Shown: positions 1 to 12,094, counted from the stretch's first letter. The stretch: 64,000 nucleotides of DNA from Angiostrongylus vasorum (GCA_018806985.1 JADANN010000249.1:1-64000); one strand, 5' to 3'. Notes: generated by a model from the letters alone, not told the origin. A program made the numbers and translations.

Positions 1-14
1 AAATTTAGATATGA

Positions 15-341
15 GAAAAAATTCTGTTCTTCCACGCCGTTGCCATATCCACATATTGTAACATAACCGATATCGATGGTGAAGTAAAGTGGTACTTAAC
101 TGCTCATCAGGATTGTCAGAAGATCAGAATCAGTGATCTTACGCAGGCTGAGGTAAAAGCTGATCACTTGCTCTTGTTACCAAACTATGAACGCATTTAT
201 ACTGAAGGCCGCCTCGCACTGTCCATATCCAAACACAATTTCACCGACTTAGTGGAGATCTCCTTGAACGAGCAAGAGAAGGAAATCGTCGAAAAACTGA
301 AGGTGTTGCTTAACCTTCACTCCAATTTCTGGTCATTGTAG
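15..341 (+). CDS. Open reading frame, possible exon of unknown gene
   Basis: An uninterrupted plus-strand frame of about 108 codons runs from the codon after a stop at 12-14 to a TAG at 339-341. It reads like protein: mixed composition, an N-glycosylation site (NFT) and an acidic/basic segment EISLNEQEKEIVEKLKVLL that should form a helix. There is no ATG at its start, so it would be an internal or terminal exon. It lies about 250 bases upstream of the astacin fragment F on the same strand and could be that copy's propeptide region, but no equivalent segment was found in copies A-D. No domain is recognised. It could equally be a chance frame. Confidence 0.3.
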   Translation, partial: EKILFFHAVAISTYCNITDIDGEVKWYLTAHQDCQKIRISDLTQAEVKADHLLLLPNYERIYTEGRLALSISKHNFTDLVEISLNEQEKEIVEKLKVLLNLHSNFWSL

Positions 342-559
342 TTTTAAAGATAACTCTTCCCATTCAACAGGAGACTACGGAAGAATCGAACTATTACAGG
401 GACTACAACACAAAGTTAAGAAATCCGATTTTAAAAACTGATTCGGAGTCGAGCACTGAACGATTTCCGTCTCAAAAAGGCATCTTTTTTACAGAGTAAC
501 TTACGATGGTTCTAAGCTGAGGCTTCCAGTGCGTGGTTTTTTTTTAAAATATGTTTAGG

Positions 560-1155
560 AGACAGAACAAGTAAAGCCCCAGAAAGGACCTGGACGGTGA
601 TCGAAAAAGAGACAGGTGTTGAAGGATTACTTTGGTCTGAAGACAACACGACCTAGTGGCGTTTTCTATAGCTTCAACACATCAGGTGAACTTAGCCTTG
701 CTTTCAATCGCCTTGGAGTGAATCCCGTTTCTAAAAGAGAATAGAAGATGGAGCAATGAATTGTATTAATAATAACTTTGATGGTGACAATTACATTTAC
801 TAGAGTGAGCAACCAACAGATCTTTAGAAAATTAGGTGCAAGAAATTAAAAGAGATAAAGAACGGAAAGAGTGAAAGAATAATGAAATTCCCATTAGCTT
901 GAAGTTAATGTGTTTTGACGAGTGGACACCAGGTACTTGATGCAAAGTTTAATTGGTAACAGAAGGAGCTCCTCTTAATTTTGGCTTGTAAATAGTCGAC
1001 CGTAAAGAATTTTTACAAATTTTTATTGTTAAACCTATTCCTTACATCTTTAAAGTTGAACTTTCAGACCAGATCGTGCGAAAGGTGTTTACACCAGGAG
1101 TAGAAGTATGGAGGGACTTCACATGCATTGAATTTATCGAAGACAAGTCAAGTTG
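560..1155 (+). pseudogene. Astacin fragment F, opposite orientation
   Basis: This is a plus-strand remnant of the astacin family found on the minus strand elsewhere in the window. At about 604-690 it encodes a furin-like site followed by the mature N-terminus (KKRQVLKDYFGLKTT, then GVFYSFNTSG), as in copies B and D. At about 1070-1150 it encodes VEVWRDFTCIEFIEDK, matching the exon that carries the first conserved cysteine of the catalytic domain. The conserved Trp before SGVFY is Arg-Pro here, a stop lies just before the KKRQ site, and a TGA follows the EDKSS residues. No zinc-binding motif, EGF or CUB exon follows. It is a 5' fragment convergent with copy A. Confidence 0.6.
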
Positions 1156-1159
1156 ACTG

Positions 1160-3725
1160 CAACCTACCAAGACAAACACCTTCATTGCCAAACAGAGAAG
1201 ATGCTAAACCAAGTTTTCCACCACGTTGAACACAGAGTAGCCTCTTTGCACACTCACCGCTTTCTATGAGTCTTCCACTGAATATGTCTCTTGGAGAACA
1301 ACCTCACCGAGTTTACATGGAAGCGTAATGTGCCCCTCACCTTAGAGAATCAGGTTTAAATGCTGCCCGATAGAAAGCGTGATTATGAGGCACTCCTTCC
1401 TGCGGTTCATTTTCGGATTCTTGAAATTAATCCAGCGTGCCTCGAGAGTTTTGCGCTCTTGTATTCTCGATTTCTGTGTGAGTATCGTAACTTCTACTTC
1501 AAAATCTTTCACGTTATGTCTCTTTGTCCCATGAGCGCATAATGGAGTATTTGGTTTCAATTTACGTTTACTGACTAGGTGTTCCTTTATGTAGACACTG
1601 ATTGGTCTACCCCTTTCGCCAATCTATTCGCCTCCACACCCTTTAAGAGAGATTAGGTGCACCATACCCGAAGTCGTGCAGTGACTGTTTCTGCTATTTG
1701 AGCACATTATACAATTTTCCGTTGTGCATCGACAGCCATACAAGCGCATGCGAGCAAAGTGGTGTCTTGGAGTGCTAGGTGGTATTTCAATCACTGTTAC
1801 CGAATTCTCTAGACCGGCCGCCCTTCTTAAGCAACGTGTTATAGTTGAATTTACTTTATTGGAAACAAAAGGTAGGATAAATGGGACGTTATTATCTGTA
1901 GAATCATCGTTTGAGGACTTAGGTGCTTCTCTGCACCTATTCTGAGGTTAGCAGCTCAGTCCAGAGCACTACCATTAATTAGCGAACATAATTGCTGCTT
2001 ATAACTTTGTTTTCCGTGGGGGGTAGAGGGGTGTAGAGAGCGTGGGCTAGTAATATCGCTCATTACGAAGAACACGGTAGGTGTTGCTTCGACAGGGAAC
2101 GCAGCAGAGCGAATTCCACTTTCCTAAGTGATCGGGAAATCCAAACCTTTTAGTCCTCGAGAGAACGCCATAGCAAAGCTGTCTCTGTATGCCAAGAAAG
2201 ATTCATTCGCTGAGAATCATGAAGGGAACAAAAATCTTCAGAGAAAAAGGACCATTTGAATACTCATACAAAGAGTTCGGAAAGAATTCGTGAACAACGG
2301 CTGCGATGAAACGAACTTAGTCGGGTTATGTAGAGAAAGATTTAATTCTTGCTTCTTGTCTCTCGGTGTTATACAGTTCGACAAGCCTTTGCGAAGTACC
2401 ATCAAAGGTCCAGCCGTAGCCTTGTGATTCCTTGTCAACCACATGCTAATGTTGATATGGTTAGGATTCGGCTATTTATTATGCAATAAATCCGTTTCGA
2501 CTAAAAAGTATTAGGACTGCAGAGCAGGAGAATCGTTGGCTTCGTTTTTTATGCAACAGGCTGATCACACGCTAGTAGGAAGTTCCCAAATTCGATAACG
2601 ACTATAGAGAAAATATAATGCTGCCACTTCACACTATTGTATTGGTTGGTTTGGTTTTTAGAAAATCCAATCGATTGTTGTTTCTTAGCAAACTACTCGC
2701 TTATTTTTCTAGTCCCCTAGAATTCAACAGTCGGCAACACCGAAAGGATCTGACTCCACAACAGATCTATGAATAAGTTTAACAACAGGGAGTAGCAGTA
2801 TCACAAATATTGCATCTGCCATTGATAGTGTGGCCTGGCAACGCCCACGGCCAACTTCTCCGCTTTGTTTTGACGTAATTGCTGTTACTATCGCTTTATT
2901 AATGTTGTAGTAACATTCTAATACCATCGTCTTTTTGGTAGCCTCACTTCAGCTGTAGCGTCTCACCACTTTGAACTTGAGTTGTTCTTATGCCAGTATT
3001 GTTCCGTTGTTATTATTATGTTTTTCATGTTGTTGTATGTATATCCAGGCTTAATTACCCGAGATTTAGGATAATCGTAGAACTGGCAAAAGAATCGCAT
3101 GGTAGACGAATACAACTCACCGCCTCAACACTAAAACTATCCAACACTACACGTCTCAACGGTCAACGTATGCATACACCGCTCAAATCACAGCAAACAT
3201 ATCATTCTCGTGGAATGTGTTCGTGACCAACACCTGGCCATTCGTATCCCTCTACAAACTAATAACGAGACCTCAGCTTCAGTTTTTACCCCATCGCCTA
3301 TTTCTTTAGCATGTAATGGCTTAAACTGCCAACGAAATCGCTGTGCTTTACGCGAATCTCTTTCTGTCATTCCCCTGAAAATTCGTAATTTTTTTTCGGT
3401 GTTGAAAATTGCCTGTCAATAAGACCACTCTTTTAGGAATAGTATCTCTCAATCAAAACTTACTTAACTTATGAAAACTCACTTAGGAAAAAAAAGAGAA
3501 ATATCATTGTTAAAGTGGCGGCTGCTTAGTAACAAGGGTAATGTTGTTAATGTGTTTGTTGTTAATGTTTGTAATGATGTTAATAATGTAGTTATCGACT
3601 TTATCTTCACAAATGAATAATTGTTTTTAGTTCGAAACTTCGAAACCATCGAAAGCGACCTCCTCTTTTTTTTAAATGACGTGCTTTCGTCAGGAAAACA
3701 CTTTGCGAAGACCGAAAATTTTTAC
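1160..3725. other. Intergenic block, no gene seen
   Basis: AT-rich sequence between astacin fragment F and the 3' end of copy A. The open frames are short and have no splice partners or recognisable domains. A segment near 1237-1290 recurs inverted near 9246-9300. Homopolymers and simple TTAATGTTG-like repetition occur around 3540-3600. Confidence 0.4.
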
Positions 3726-3729
3726 TCAC

Positions 3730-6058
3730 TTAGTCAATGTAACGGTACGTGAAGTTAGCCTTCATGTTGCCAAGTCTGTTGAACAGGATCACAGGCAAGT
3801 AGTTGTAGTAGGAGACAATCGGACCTCCACTACCCATTGTCGAACAAAAGCTGAAAAGAAACACATAGAATTGTACAAGGCATTCTGGGATTTTCGAGAA
3901 TTCACTCTCACCGGTAACCCGTCAACTTCTGATCCCTTTGAGCTTTCACCTCAATTCCACCTTTTGGACACCCAGCCACATCATAACGACTAGAAATAGA
4001 ATGGACTTCTATTTCGATTTTCTTTCCAGCAGGTGCCTAAAGGCTGTTCTATCTCTGCCCTAACTCAAGTGTTAGTAGGGGGGAACCGTACCGTAATCAT
4101 GTAATTGCAAAATTTGAAATGATCGCTGAGACCGGCTCCTGAAACAAGTATGTAGGTGGTCCTTTGTTTCTCACTTTTTGCCACGAGAATCTTTCCACAT
4201 CCTGGTGGCTGGAACGATTTCAGTTTTTGTTCCGCACTTTTGTTCGTGCACTGTTCCCGTTCTTACCCTCTGGTTACACAGAGCGCCGCCGTAGCCACTA
4301 GGACAAATACAAATGGAACAGTTTCGAGGGTGAGGATATCCTTCGTTCTCGCATTTGGCGGATGCAGACTTATTGCATCTATCTAAATAATTAAGCACAT
4401 TCCTGAAGTTCTACTGGAAAACGATTTTTGTCCGACCGTTGCATCCATAGTGCTCATTGATCATGTAGATATCGGAAAATGAAATCAGTTCAGATCCCAT
4501 CGTCTTTTGATAGTAAGGATTTATCGCTATCAGAGTAGGCTGATCGTTTGCAGAGCCGCTGAGAATTTCAATAATGCTAAAGAGCATGGCAAAAAAAAAT
4601 TCAATCACATCTCACAGACCTCATCTCCCCGTAGTGCATGATACTTCCGTAATCATAAGTGAGTCCAAAAACATTGGTTTCGCTCATATTCAGTTTCCCG
4701 AATTCGTCGATCAGACATGGCTAAACAAATAGCGTAAGACAGCTCTTTCAAGCAAGTTTCTAATGCTTTCATGACAACCGACGTGAATGTTTTGCACTAC
4801 GATTTTAACGTAGTTGTCGCGGTCAAATCTTTGCATTGTGTGAACGAATCCAAGCACATGGCCAATTTCATGCACAGCAATTCCAACCTAAAGCGGCTAC
4901 CTAGAATATTGTTCAAAATGTGGAACGGGAAGGAAGACATTATTAGAACGTGTTACTTTAAGTGTTTCTATCTTGAATGCGTCGTACCGTCGAATTGCCT
5001 TCCCCCAGGGACAGCAGTTGATCTCCGCCTTGTTTGCCAATATCTGAGAAAGTTTCCTGTGCTCTGATTACATTCACCTTGTCCCGAGCTGAAAGCAGTG
5101 GATGTAAAAATCATTTCATCTGTACGTTATAGGTTGACAAATTAGACAAACCGTGTTTGTCTTCTATAAAGTCGACACAGGTGGCGTCTGTCCACACCAT
5201 CATGGCCATCTTGAACAGTTCTTGCACGACTGAGTCTGAAACTCCGAGCTTTAAGTTGGAGCAACAGATGGATTTCAAGAGTATTGAAATTTGTTGAGTT
5301 TCTTTAGAGTAGTATACTTAAGCGGCCACCGCTGAAACCGAAATGATTTCTGTTTCGCCTTTCAATTCTTCGTTGGTTTTTCATAGTATCATTATCAAAC
5401 TGACTACTACTAATTATTGATTCATTACTGCTTGTGATAAGGAGTGAGTAGCGCAGTGGCAGTGACACCGTTCATAAGGAGCACGATGTTGTTTCCGCTT
5501 GTGCCGACTCACCAAGCCTTGTAATCAAATCACTACCATAAATCCACGTGGAAAGGCTCTATCGCGGCTGTTTGTTCACTCCAATGAAGAATGACTCGGC
5601 TCAGCATTCAACAATACTCATAACGAAGACGAAACTTCTCATCCAGAAGCGCAGACCAGTCGGAAAAGCTTTGAAGAGCATCTCAGAATGATGAGTGCGA
5701 GGAACAGAATCAAAAAGAAAAAAGTGCTGGGATTGGAATAACTGCTGTGAAGACAGGTCGTGTAACAGGAATTGTTGTTATTCTCATTATCATTCATTGC
5801 TGTTGCTGTTTTTATTAGCTGCTTTATCCTTATTGTTGTTATTACAATTTTCTTTTCCCCCTTTTTAATTTAATATGGTTGTAAGCAAATTAGGCAACCT
5901 TTCCCGTTAGAGATAAAAGCCTTCTCAAAAACTAACCTGATGTGTTGAACGTGTAGAAAACTCCGTCCTTCCACATCGGGAATTGCTTGCTCACCTGTCT
6001 CCTTGTACGAGCACCATCCATCAAGCCCTTGAAGATTTGCTCAGGTTTTCTCCTTCCC
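3730..6058 (-). CDS. Copy A: astacin-EGF-CUB metalloprotease, exons in frame
   Basis: Secreted zinc endopeptidase of the astacin (M12A) family, nematode NAS type. Ten exons join with GT/AG ends and consistent phase: 6058-5937, 5235-5152, 5088-4988, 4887-4783, 4720-4620, 4558-4437, 4382-4267, 4208-4092, 4036-3912, 3850-3730, giving about 370 residues and a TAA stop. In order they carry a processing site (ARTRRQV), the mature N-terminus (WKDGVFYTFNTSG), the zinc site HEIGHVLGFVHTMQRFDRD, a Met-turn (YDYGSIMHYG), an EGF-like module ([16 protein letters not shown]) and a CUB domain ending FTYRYID. Oddities: the Glu after the third His is Thr, and both cysteines around the GGDQLLSLGEGN segment are absent. 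The donors GTTTGT, GTCGGT and GTCGGA are weak but shared by other copies. The signal-peptide exon was not found upstream. It is the only copy without frame damage. Confidence 0.82.
5440..5600 (+). mobile_element. SINE family 1, degenerate copy
   Basis: An A-box-like tract (TAGCGCAGTGGC) at about 5448-5460 is followed about 40 bases later by a weak B-box and then by the family body text (GACTCACCAAGCCTTG). It lies in the copy A intron between the mature N-terminus exon and the next exon. Confidence 0.5.
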
Positions 6059-6149
6059 CTGAAAAAACCCTCCGTGACGTTTTTGCAAACGTGGAATTGA
6101 AAACGTTTTCTATGTAATAAAATACTTCGTGAGGTCAATGTCACTTTGA

Positions 6150-7125
6150 AGCAGGGGTTCGCCCACTTTCTTTGTCCGAGTGTATCTCGAAAACCGATTT
6201 GAGCGAAACTGACTCACAATTCCTCTTTTGTTCGGCTGCAGTTGCCTGTTAAATGAAAGGCCTTTATCTTTAAAATTCATGGAAAAGGACTAGTAGGGAA
6301 TAAAGTAATTAAAAAGCACATTCAGATTTTGTTTTTTTCTCGTTTGTTGTTTTCTAGACGGTTCGAGTTCCTTCATTAGGGGCCTCTGCTTTGTCGGAAC
6401 AATTGGATCGGGATGTGAAAACTTCACGCCCGTCTTCGACCAAACAAGAATGCGTGTTTTATGATTGCGAGGTTGCAGTGTAATTGCTTACTATTTTAAG
6501 CTTTATGAGTTCATCGTTATGCTTGCTACGACTATCTTGACTGCCGCAAATGAGACGTTTCACTTCATTGCTAACGTCAGCACTGCCACAGTGGGTCAAT
6601 AGGGTGGTGATAGCGAGTACTAAGTTGCTTTTCATTCCTGAATGTCCTGGTCTTATTAAGTAGGGTTTGAAGTGCAGCAAAAAATGCCGGATGATGGCGG
6701 TGTTGATGATGCCCTCTGCTTCATCCGCAGGTTTTTTATGCGATTGAATAGCATGAAACATTTGTTCACCTGACATAGAAATGTGGTCATATCTATAGCA
6801 AGAATCCTGCGATTTTCTGCATGTGTATGTTTGTTAACAAAGCACTACACTTTTTATACAGAAGCCTCCTGAAACACAGTGTTGTTTGTTCGGTTTGCGG
6901 AAGTAATATGAAATTTGCTTCATGTTCTGCTCTTGTGATTGTTACATGGTGCCTCGCTTGCTTTAAGCACCCTGGCGTTTTTTTCCAACAACTCATCTGA
7001 CTATAACGGATAATCCTGGTCTTCGTTTTTAGTGCTGCCAAAGTTTTCGTGAGCGTCAGCTTCTTAAGCTTTGCAGAACTTTTCATTTTGCAGTGGATAG
7101 ACATTTGATGTAGTCGTTAATCTCC
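6150..7125. other. Upstream region of copy A, no gene seen
   Basis: The missing first exon(s) of copy A should lie here or further upstream, but I found no ATG followed by a hydrophobic leader and a donor. Two minus-strand frames of about 105 codons (6459-6776 and 6793-7104) have no domain and no splice partner. Confidence 0.35.
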
Positions 7126-7129
7126 CTCT

Positions 7130-7316
7130 GATCCACTAGGGCTACGACTGGCCGTCTTGATGAAGAGCTGGGGCAGACTTTGGCCAGGCTGACCTCGAGA
7201 TTCCAGGGACCCACAATGGCTTAACCAGCAAATCTCCGAGAAATGGTGATTATGCTGTGGTCCACACAACCAGTGAGGACGGGCCGTTCAAGTATCAGGT
7301 ATCAAGTAAGTAATCG
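7130..7316 (+). mobile_element. RTE-type LINE, 3' end fragment
   Basis: The plus-strand translation ends VVHTTSEDGPFKYQVS and is followed directly by AAGTAAGTAA. The same C-terminal peptide pattern and GTAA tail close the RTE fragments ending near 20455, 38315 and 52108 on the minus strand. The upstream part (GGCCGTCTTGATGAAGAGC and onward) resembles the C-terminal region of the RTE open reading frame but is frame-shifted. Confidence 0.6.
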
Positions 7317-8980
7317 CTAAATTTCATTTCTTTTCATAACATTTCCTTGAATCACTAGTACTGCATCGTCGGAAATCTTACAGAGTGTAGATTACTATAG
7401 TAGGACTCTTTGGCAATAAAACTTTTTCAGACACACTTTACGAAAATGTTAACCTGCTTGGAAGTTATGTGGAAGAGGGGGAAAACCAGGTCATCTACGG
7501 CGATTTCTATGTACTGCCGATAGCAGTGGCATAGTGTGGGTAGTAAAAGCACTTGAAATTGCTTCATTTTCGCTCGCTTTTATAAAAACTAAGTACTTAG
7601 TAACACCACATATCTTTTTCCAGTAGTTCTTCTATAGAAGATAAGATGTGGCAATGGTTCGTCAAATGTCGTTCTAGGATGCTTACACACTGGAATATCG
7701 TCAAAAACGATGACACCAAACCTTTTTTACATTCATGAATGTTGCCGAAGGCATTTCGAATCCATTTATACAAAAAAGCCTAACAGCCTGGAAGAGTGAA
7801 AGTTTAAAAGAACATGGCCTTTTGTGAGTCATTTCCTTTCGAAAACACTACTTTTCGAAAAAAGTTTTGTGATTAAGCAGCGGCATTGCTCGGAGTGGTG
7901 GATAGCATGTGGTCCTCAGGAAGGGCAATAGCACGTTCGAAGGCCACATGAGGTTCCGAGTTTTCCTCATAGTAAAGCATTCCCGTAGATGTTTTTAGTA
8001 ATGAGGGGGCAAAAATCGGTGTGTTTGATGAAGCTGATAAGCTGTAGCGCAATACCCTCCTGGAGAAATGAGCTCTAAAAATTCTTGGCTTTGATGATAA
8101 ATAATTGATTTTTCAGTTCTAATAGACATAGCTGGTGCACCATGGTTGGTCTCGGGAATGAGACATTGGATATAGATTTAGCTTCCATGAGTACCAACTT
8201 TACAAATTTTAGCATTCTGCTATTCTGCTTGTCAAATATTTGGTATTACCATTGTGTGATCAGCAGAGCAGAAATGGAAAGCAGTATGTTGTCAATCGAT
8301 GTTTTGTTCTACGCCATGTCAGATGAGTTTTGTCTTTCGCAAGGGAAGCACGAAAGGGAAAGTATCGTAGTGTTAGTTATAAAAAAATCTTCTGTGAGTG
8401 CAAAAAGGAGAGAAGCATGGGCCAGGTCGATATATGTCAGAGAAGCCACCGGCCAGCTAGCTACCGGAACTCTGCAGTGGCATCTTCGATTTTACTCTTT
8501 TGCCTGCACTCTGTTATACAGCAAAGATTTGGGTTTATAGCGTGCTCCACGTGGGAAACTCCGCGTACCATCCGCAGAGCGCTTGTAGAATGTCATCAAA
8601 AAACTTAGTCTGCAGACAGTACATATAGTCGAGATGTATAACTCAGATTATCGCATCCTTTTCCATCTTTGAGATCCAGGAAAATATTGAAGCTCGGTAG
8701 TTGTTTAAATGAAATCAGCAAAAGTATTTATTTAATCCTTGATGAGTGAGAGAACTCCAATTTCGTTGAAGTGCATTTTTGAAAAAGAAAACGAAAGTGG
8801 GCGTAACATTCATCTAACAGTACAACTTATTTAGAGGTCCATCAACTGCACTAACAAATTATTGCACCTACTTTATAGCTTAAGCGACGACTGTTACCCT
8901 GATTTTAATGTTAACACTTTACTACGAATGAAAAAAATTTGGCTCACAAGGCCCGTTGATAGGATATAGGACTTCTGCTC
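7317..8980. other. No gene supported; one decayed SINE 2
   Basis: A short frame at about 7431-7536 follows a TTTTTCAG acceptor and reads LYENVNLLGSYVEEGENQ before a stop, but no upstream exon fits. A decayed copy of SINE family 2 (GTGGTGGATAGCATG, then GGGCAATAGCACGTTCGA) sits at about 7885-7965. The 132-codon plus-strand frame at 8142-8540 has no recognisable domain. Confidence 0.35.
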
Positions 8981-8982
8981 GC

Positions 8983-9115
8983 CTAGTTAATGGAGCGAAT
9001 TGTGAAGTTCGCTTGTATTGTGATGAACCTCTTGAATAGGTCTACAAATAGGCGGCTGGATTTCGGGAAAAGTATCCTTTTTTGTGCCATTCATTGAGGA
9101 GAAATTGGATAGGAA
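8983..9115 (-). pseudogene. Orphan astacin last exon (CUB end)
   Basis: In the minus-strand frames this segment reads SSMNGT, then after a shift SRLFVDLFKRF and QANFTIRSIN followed by a TAG stop. This parallels the last exon of copies A, B and D (CS..G..IVS, NRLPVILFNR, TFTYRYID and stop). No other astacin exon is recognisable next to it, so it is a stranded 3' end of a lost gene copy between A and B. Confidence 0.55.
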
Positions 9116-9867
9116 AAAAATTCATTCGATTTACAAATGAAGACAACTTGTATTCAAAAACCACATCTACAGACCGTGTTAAAGAAGCGGTTTAATCAAA
9201 CACATAAAAATCACTGTCCTGCGGTGGAAGTAGTAAGCTCAATGTGAGAATACTCAGTGAAAGACTCATAGAAAGTGGTGAGAGTGTGAAGAAGCTATTT
9301 AGTTTCGAATAGGAATGTAATTTAAGTTTCGCACCTTTTCTGTCTTGTTTACAGAAGTATTTGGTTGACTAGATTGCAGTTAGCTTGACCTTTCAGGTTC
9401 TGAAGAAGGCAAATCAGCCGAGGCGTCACATTCTGTGAATAAAGTTTAACAACAGCCTCGTTCGCGCTTAACAAGAAACTGGCGAATTATTGATCTGTGC
9501 TGAGGTTAACAGAAAGCCAAAGTTGGGAATTTAGTATGGGATTAGCTATTATCAGGAAAGCCGAGATGGTGCAGTTACCAACTATCAATTTCTCTTAGGA
9601 TGCTGTTATACTATTATTTAAAATATTTAGGTACTTATAAAGCTTTCGCTTCTGTGACTTCATGGAAGCAAATTTCGGCCTCAACTGGTAAACTAGCTAA
9701 GAAATTTCGCACCATCTTGCTCCTATAATATGCTCACCATAAGATATTGCAACGGACCACAGATTTTGCCAAATTCCCAGTGCTCAACTCCACCCATTCG
9801 ACTCAGTGCGAATGCGGAAGCTCACATCGTGAGAAAAAAACTGCTGTGCTCGAAGAAGCAGTCACGT

Positions 9868-9925
9868 ATGTACTCCAGGACACCACTAATCACGGCGCCA
9901 CATGCGCCCCTCCAGAAGATAAATA
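9868..9925 (-). mobile_element. SINE family 1, 5' fragment
   Basis: The reverse complement reads GGCGCATGTGGCGCCGTGAT and then TAGTGGTGTCCTGGAGTAC, corresponding to the tRNA-like head of the copy at 60.70 kb. Only the head is seen. Confidence 0.4.
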
Positions 9926-9929
9926 TTCG

Positions 9930-11570
9930 AATAAAGAATTCGTATTTGCTCGTCAAGAAAGCAATACCTTATCAATCCTTATGTATGTTCATCTAATTAA
10001 GTGGGTCTATTTTACAATTCTAATGACCATTACAAGTGTTCTTATCAGTTGCTCGACCAACTCGCTCGGCCGGCATTCAATGTCAATGGACAGAGAGGAT
10101 GACAGATCCGCAAGTCTCCCTAGGAAGTAGAAATCGTCGAACAAACACAAATAAGAAAAAGTTTTTTTGCTGACAGTTTCAAAATGCTAAAGGAAAAGAA
10201 AGATGGTGGCAACACGATATGTCAGAAGTCGGACATGAGCTACGTGTGGCTTCTGTCAAAAAACTACGAGGCGCCATTATTTCTGGACCACTAAGTATAC
10301 TTGGTCATTCGATGAAGATCTCATTATATCGGAAATCCAAAGCCTAAACAGTCAATGCGCACACCACTATCATTTAAGAACAAAAAAGCTTGACTGTAGT
10401 TTAGTGTCTGCATTCGACCTATTAGAAACGGAAATATTAACAAGGTCTTCGAAATCCAAGCATTTTCTCTCGATATGAAAAGTATTTCCAGTGATTTAAA
10501 AGATTTATCCTCTGATTGAAGCCAAAACTGTGAAGACAACGCTCACCTAGCTGGCCAACACTTCAGCATCTCATTTGCTAAATGGACAAGCGTGATTGAA
10601 AAGACATACAAGTGAAGATCGCTGGTCGGCAGAGAGCTCCATTTACAGTTTACTGAGTACTTTGTTGAGCTAATCATCACCAAACATCAGTCAAATGATG
10701 TAGCAATCCGATGACAGACGAGAGTTATAAAGGTGGTGGACACAGATGAGAAATCAGTACCTGATGCCTAACTAAACAGGCGCATTATTCTCAAAACTCC
10801 CTGGAATTATCTAACTTAAAAAATACGAGTTTTTGTTACTTCAACGAACTGTATACAAGGCGTAACCTCTTTTTTATAGGGAAACATCCGTTTCCACCAT
10901 TCCATAACAGCGTTCTACAACGGTGCATTTGAAGATGGACAATGCCATGAAGAGACTCCATTTTGCGATGCATTAATGAAAACGTGAGGTGGCTCTCATT
11001 TCTATGCAAAACACTCTGATTGGTTGAATTTCTACATTTTCTTATTTCTTGGTTATGTTTTATATTGAACTGACATTGCATCTTACATTGTTCAGATCCC
11101 TGCACTTTCTCATTCAATTCTTTCTCTCGTATCTGTCACCCGTAGAAGTCTTTCGATTTACATTTGTGTTGACTTTCGACTAAAGAGTCCTCTTTTTTCT
11201 CTAACATCGGTGAATAACTGCTGAGACGATTCTTCGTAGAACCTTTGACAATTCTACTAGGGCTACTTCAACTCATCAGTGCGTCAACCTCTGTAGGGCA
11301 AACAGAATTTCTTAAACGGTATGCTACCAACCTTCCGTTCCTAGAGGAATCAGATACTTGCTGATTTCTTCATTTTGTCGGAGCACACATCTTAAACAAC
11401 ATCTTCTAACATGGTTTCCGCGCCAATTTTCGTAATACTAGACCTTGCGAACAAGGGAGTGAGCTGTCTCCCAAAAAATGGGGTAAGAAATATGTTTATA
11501 AAGCCTTTACATTCATGTTGCCTAATCCTAGTTAATGTCCCGCACAAACTATGTTGGACGTAGCACGAAG
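9930..11570. other. No gene supported
   Basis: The longest frames (9747-10130 plus, 10836-11117 minus) lack domains, leader peptides or consistent splice partners. No repeat of the families named here was recognised. Confidence 0.35.
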
Positions 11571-11574
11571 GACG

Positions 11575-11836
11575 CATGTAGGGCAGTGGTTAAAGGTGCA
11601 ACGCAACTTTAGGCTCACCAAGCCTTCCATCATTCCGGGGTCGGCAAATTGGTACCAGACTTGCCCAGAAGAACAGCAGCACTGATTCGATGCATCTATA
11701 GCGCACCGTGACTGTAAAGGGCAGATACGCGTTCAATCACCTCTAACGATATTTGGTGAAGTCGAATGCATGGCGCCCCCCTCAAGGATTGACCAACGCG
11801 GTTAGCTTTATCCTTTATCCTTTATGAGGTGTTTTG
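11575..11836 (+). mobile_element. SINE family 1 copy
   Basis: The tRNA-like head GTAGGGCAGTGGTTAAAGG starts the element. The body CACCAAGCCTTCCATCATTC continues through GTCGAATGCATGGCGC, and the tail is a TTTATCC repeat at about 11807-11825. The same body occurs in at least six other places here, in both orientations. Confidence 0.75.
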
Positions 11837-12094
11837 AGACCTTCAAGGTAATGTTTACTATCCTTTCTCTTACTCTAGCAGTAACCCTTCTAAGTGTTAA
11901 ATTTGTGCAAAGTCTCTCTTTCTACAATGGTTTTCTTCAAGTAGTAGCCACTTCGTTGATTTGCACATTTTTTGCACAAAGATAAGTGGAATAACCGGTT
12001 TCAGCAGAAAAAACCAATGCTATGGGAATGTAGACTTCTCCTCTATCGTGTTTTTTTCCTTGCCACCTTGGCTGAGTCTCGTTCAACAACGGCG

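Noticed and set aside
7240..7536. Two-exon gene (GDYAVVHTTSEDGPFKYQVS plus a terminal exon ending at 7536).
   Set aside because: The first part recurs with the same GTAA tail at other RTE ends, so it is RTE 3' sequence and the donor is the tail; the second part then has no partner.
8142..8540. 132-codon plus-strand frame.
   Set aside because: No domain or splice partner; an overlapping frame of similar length is open too.
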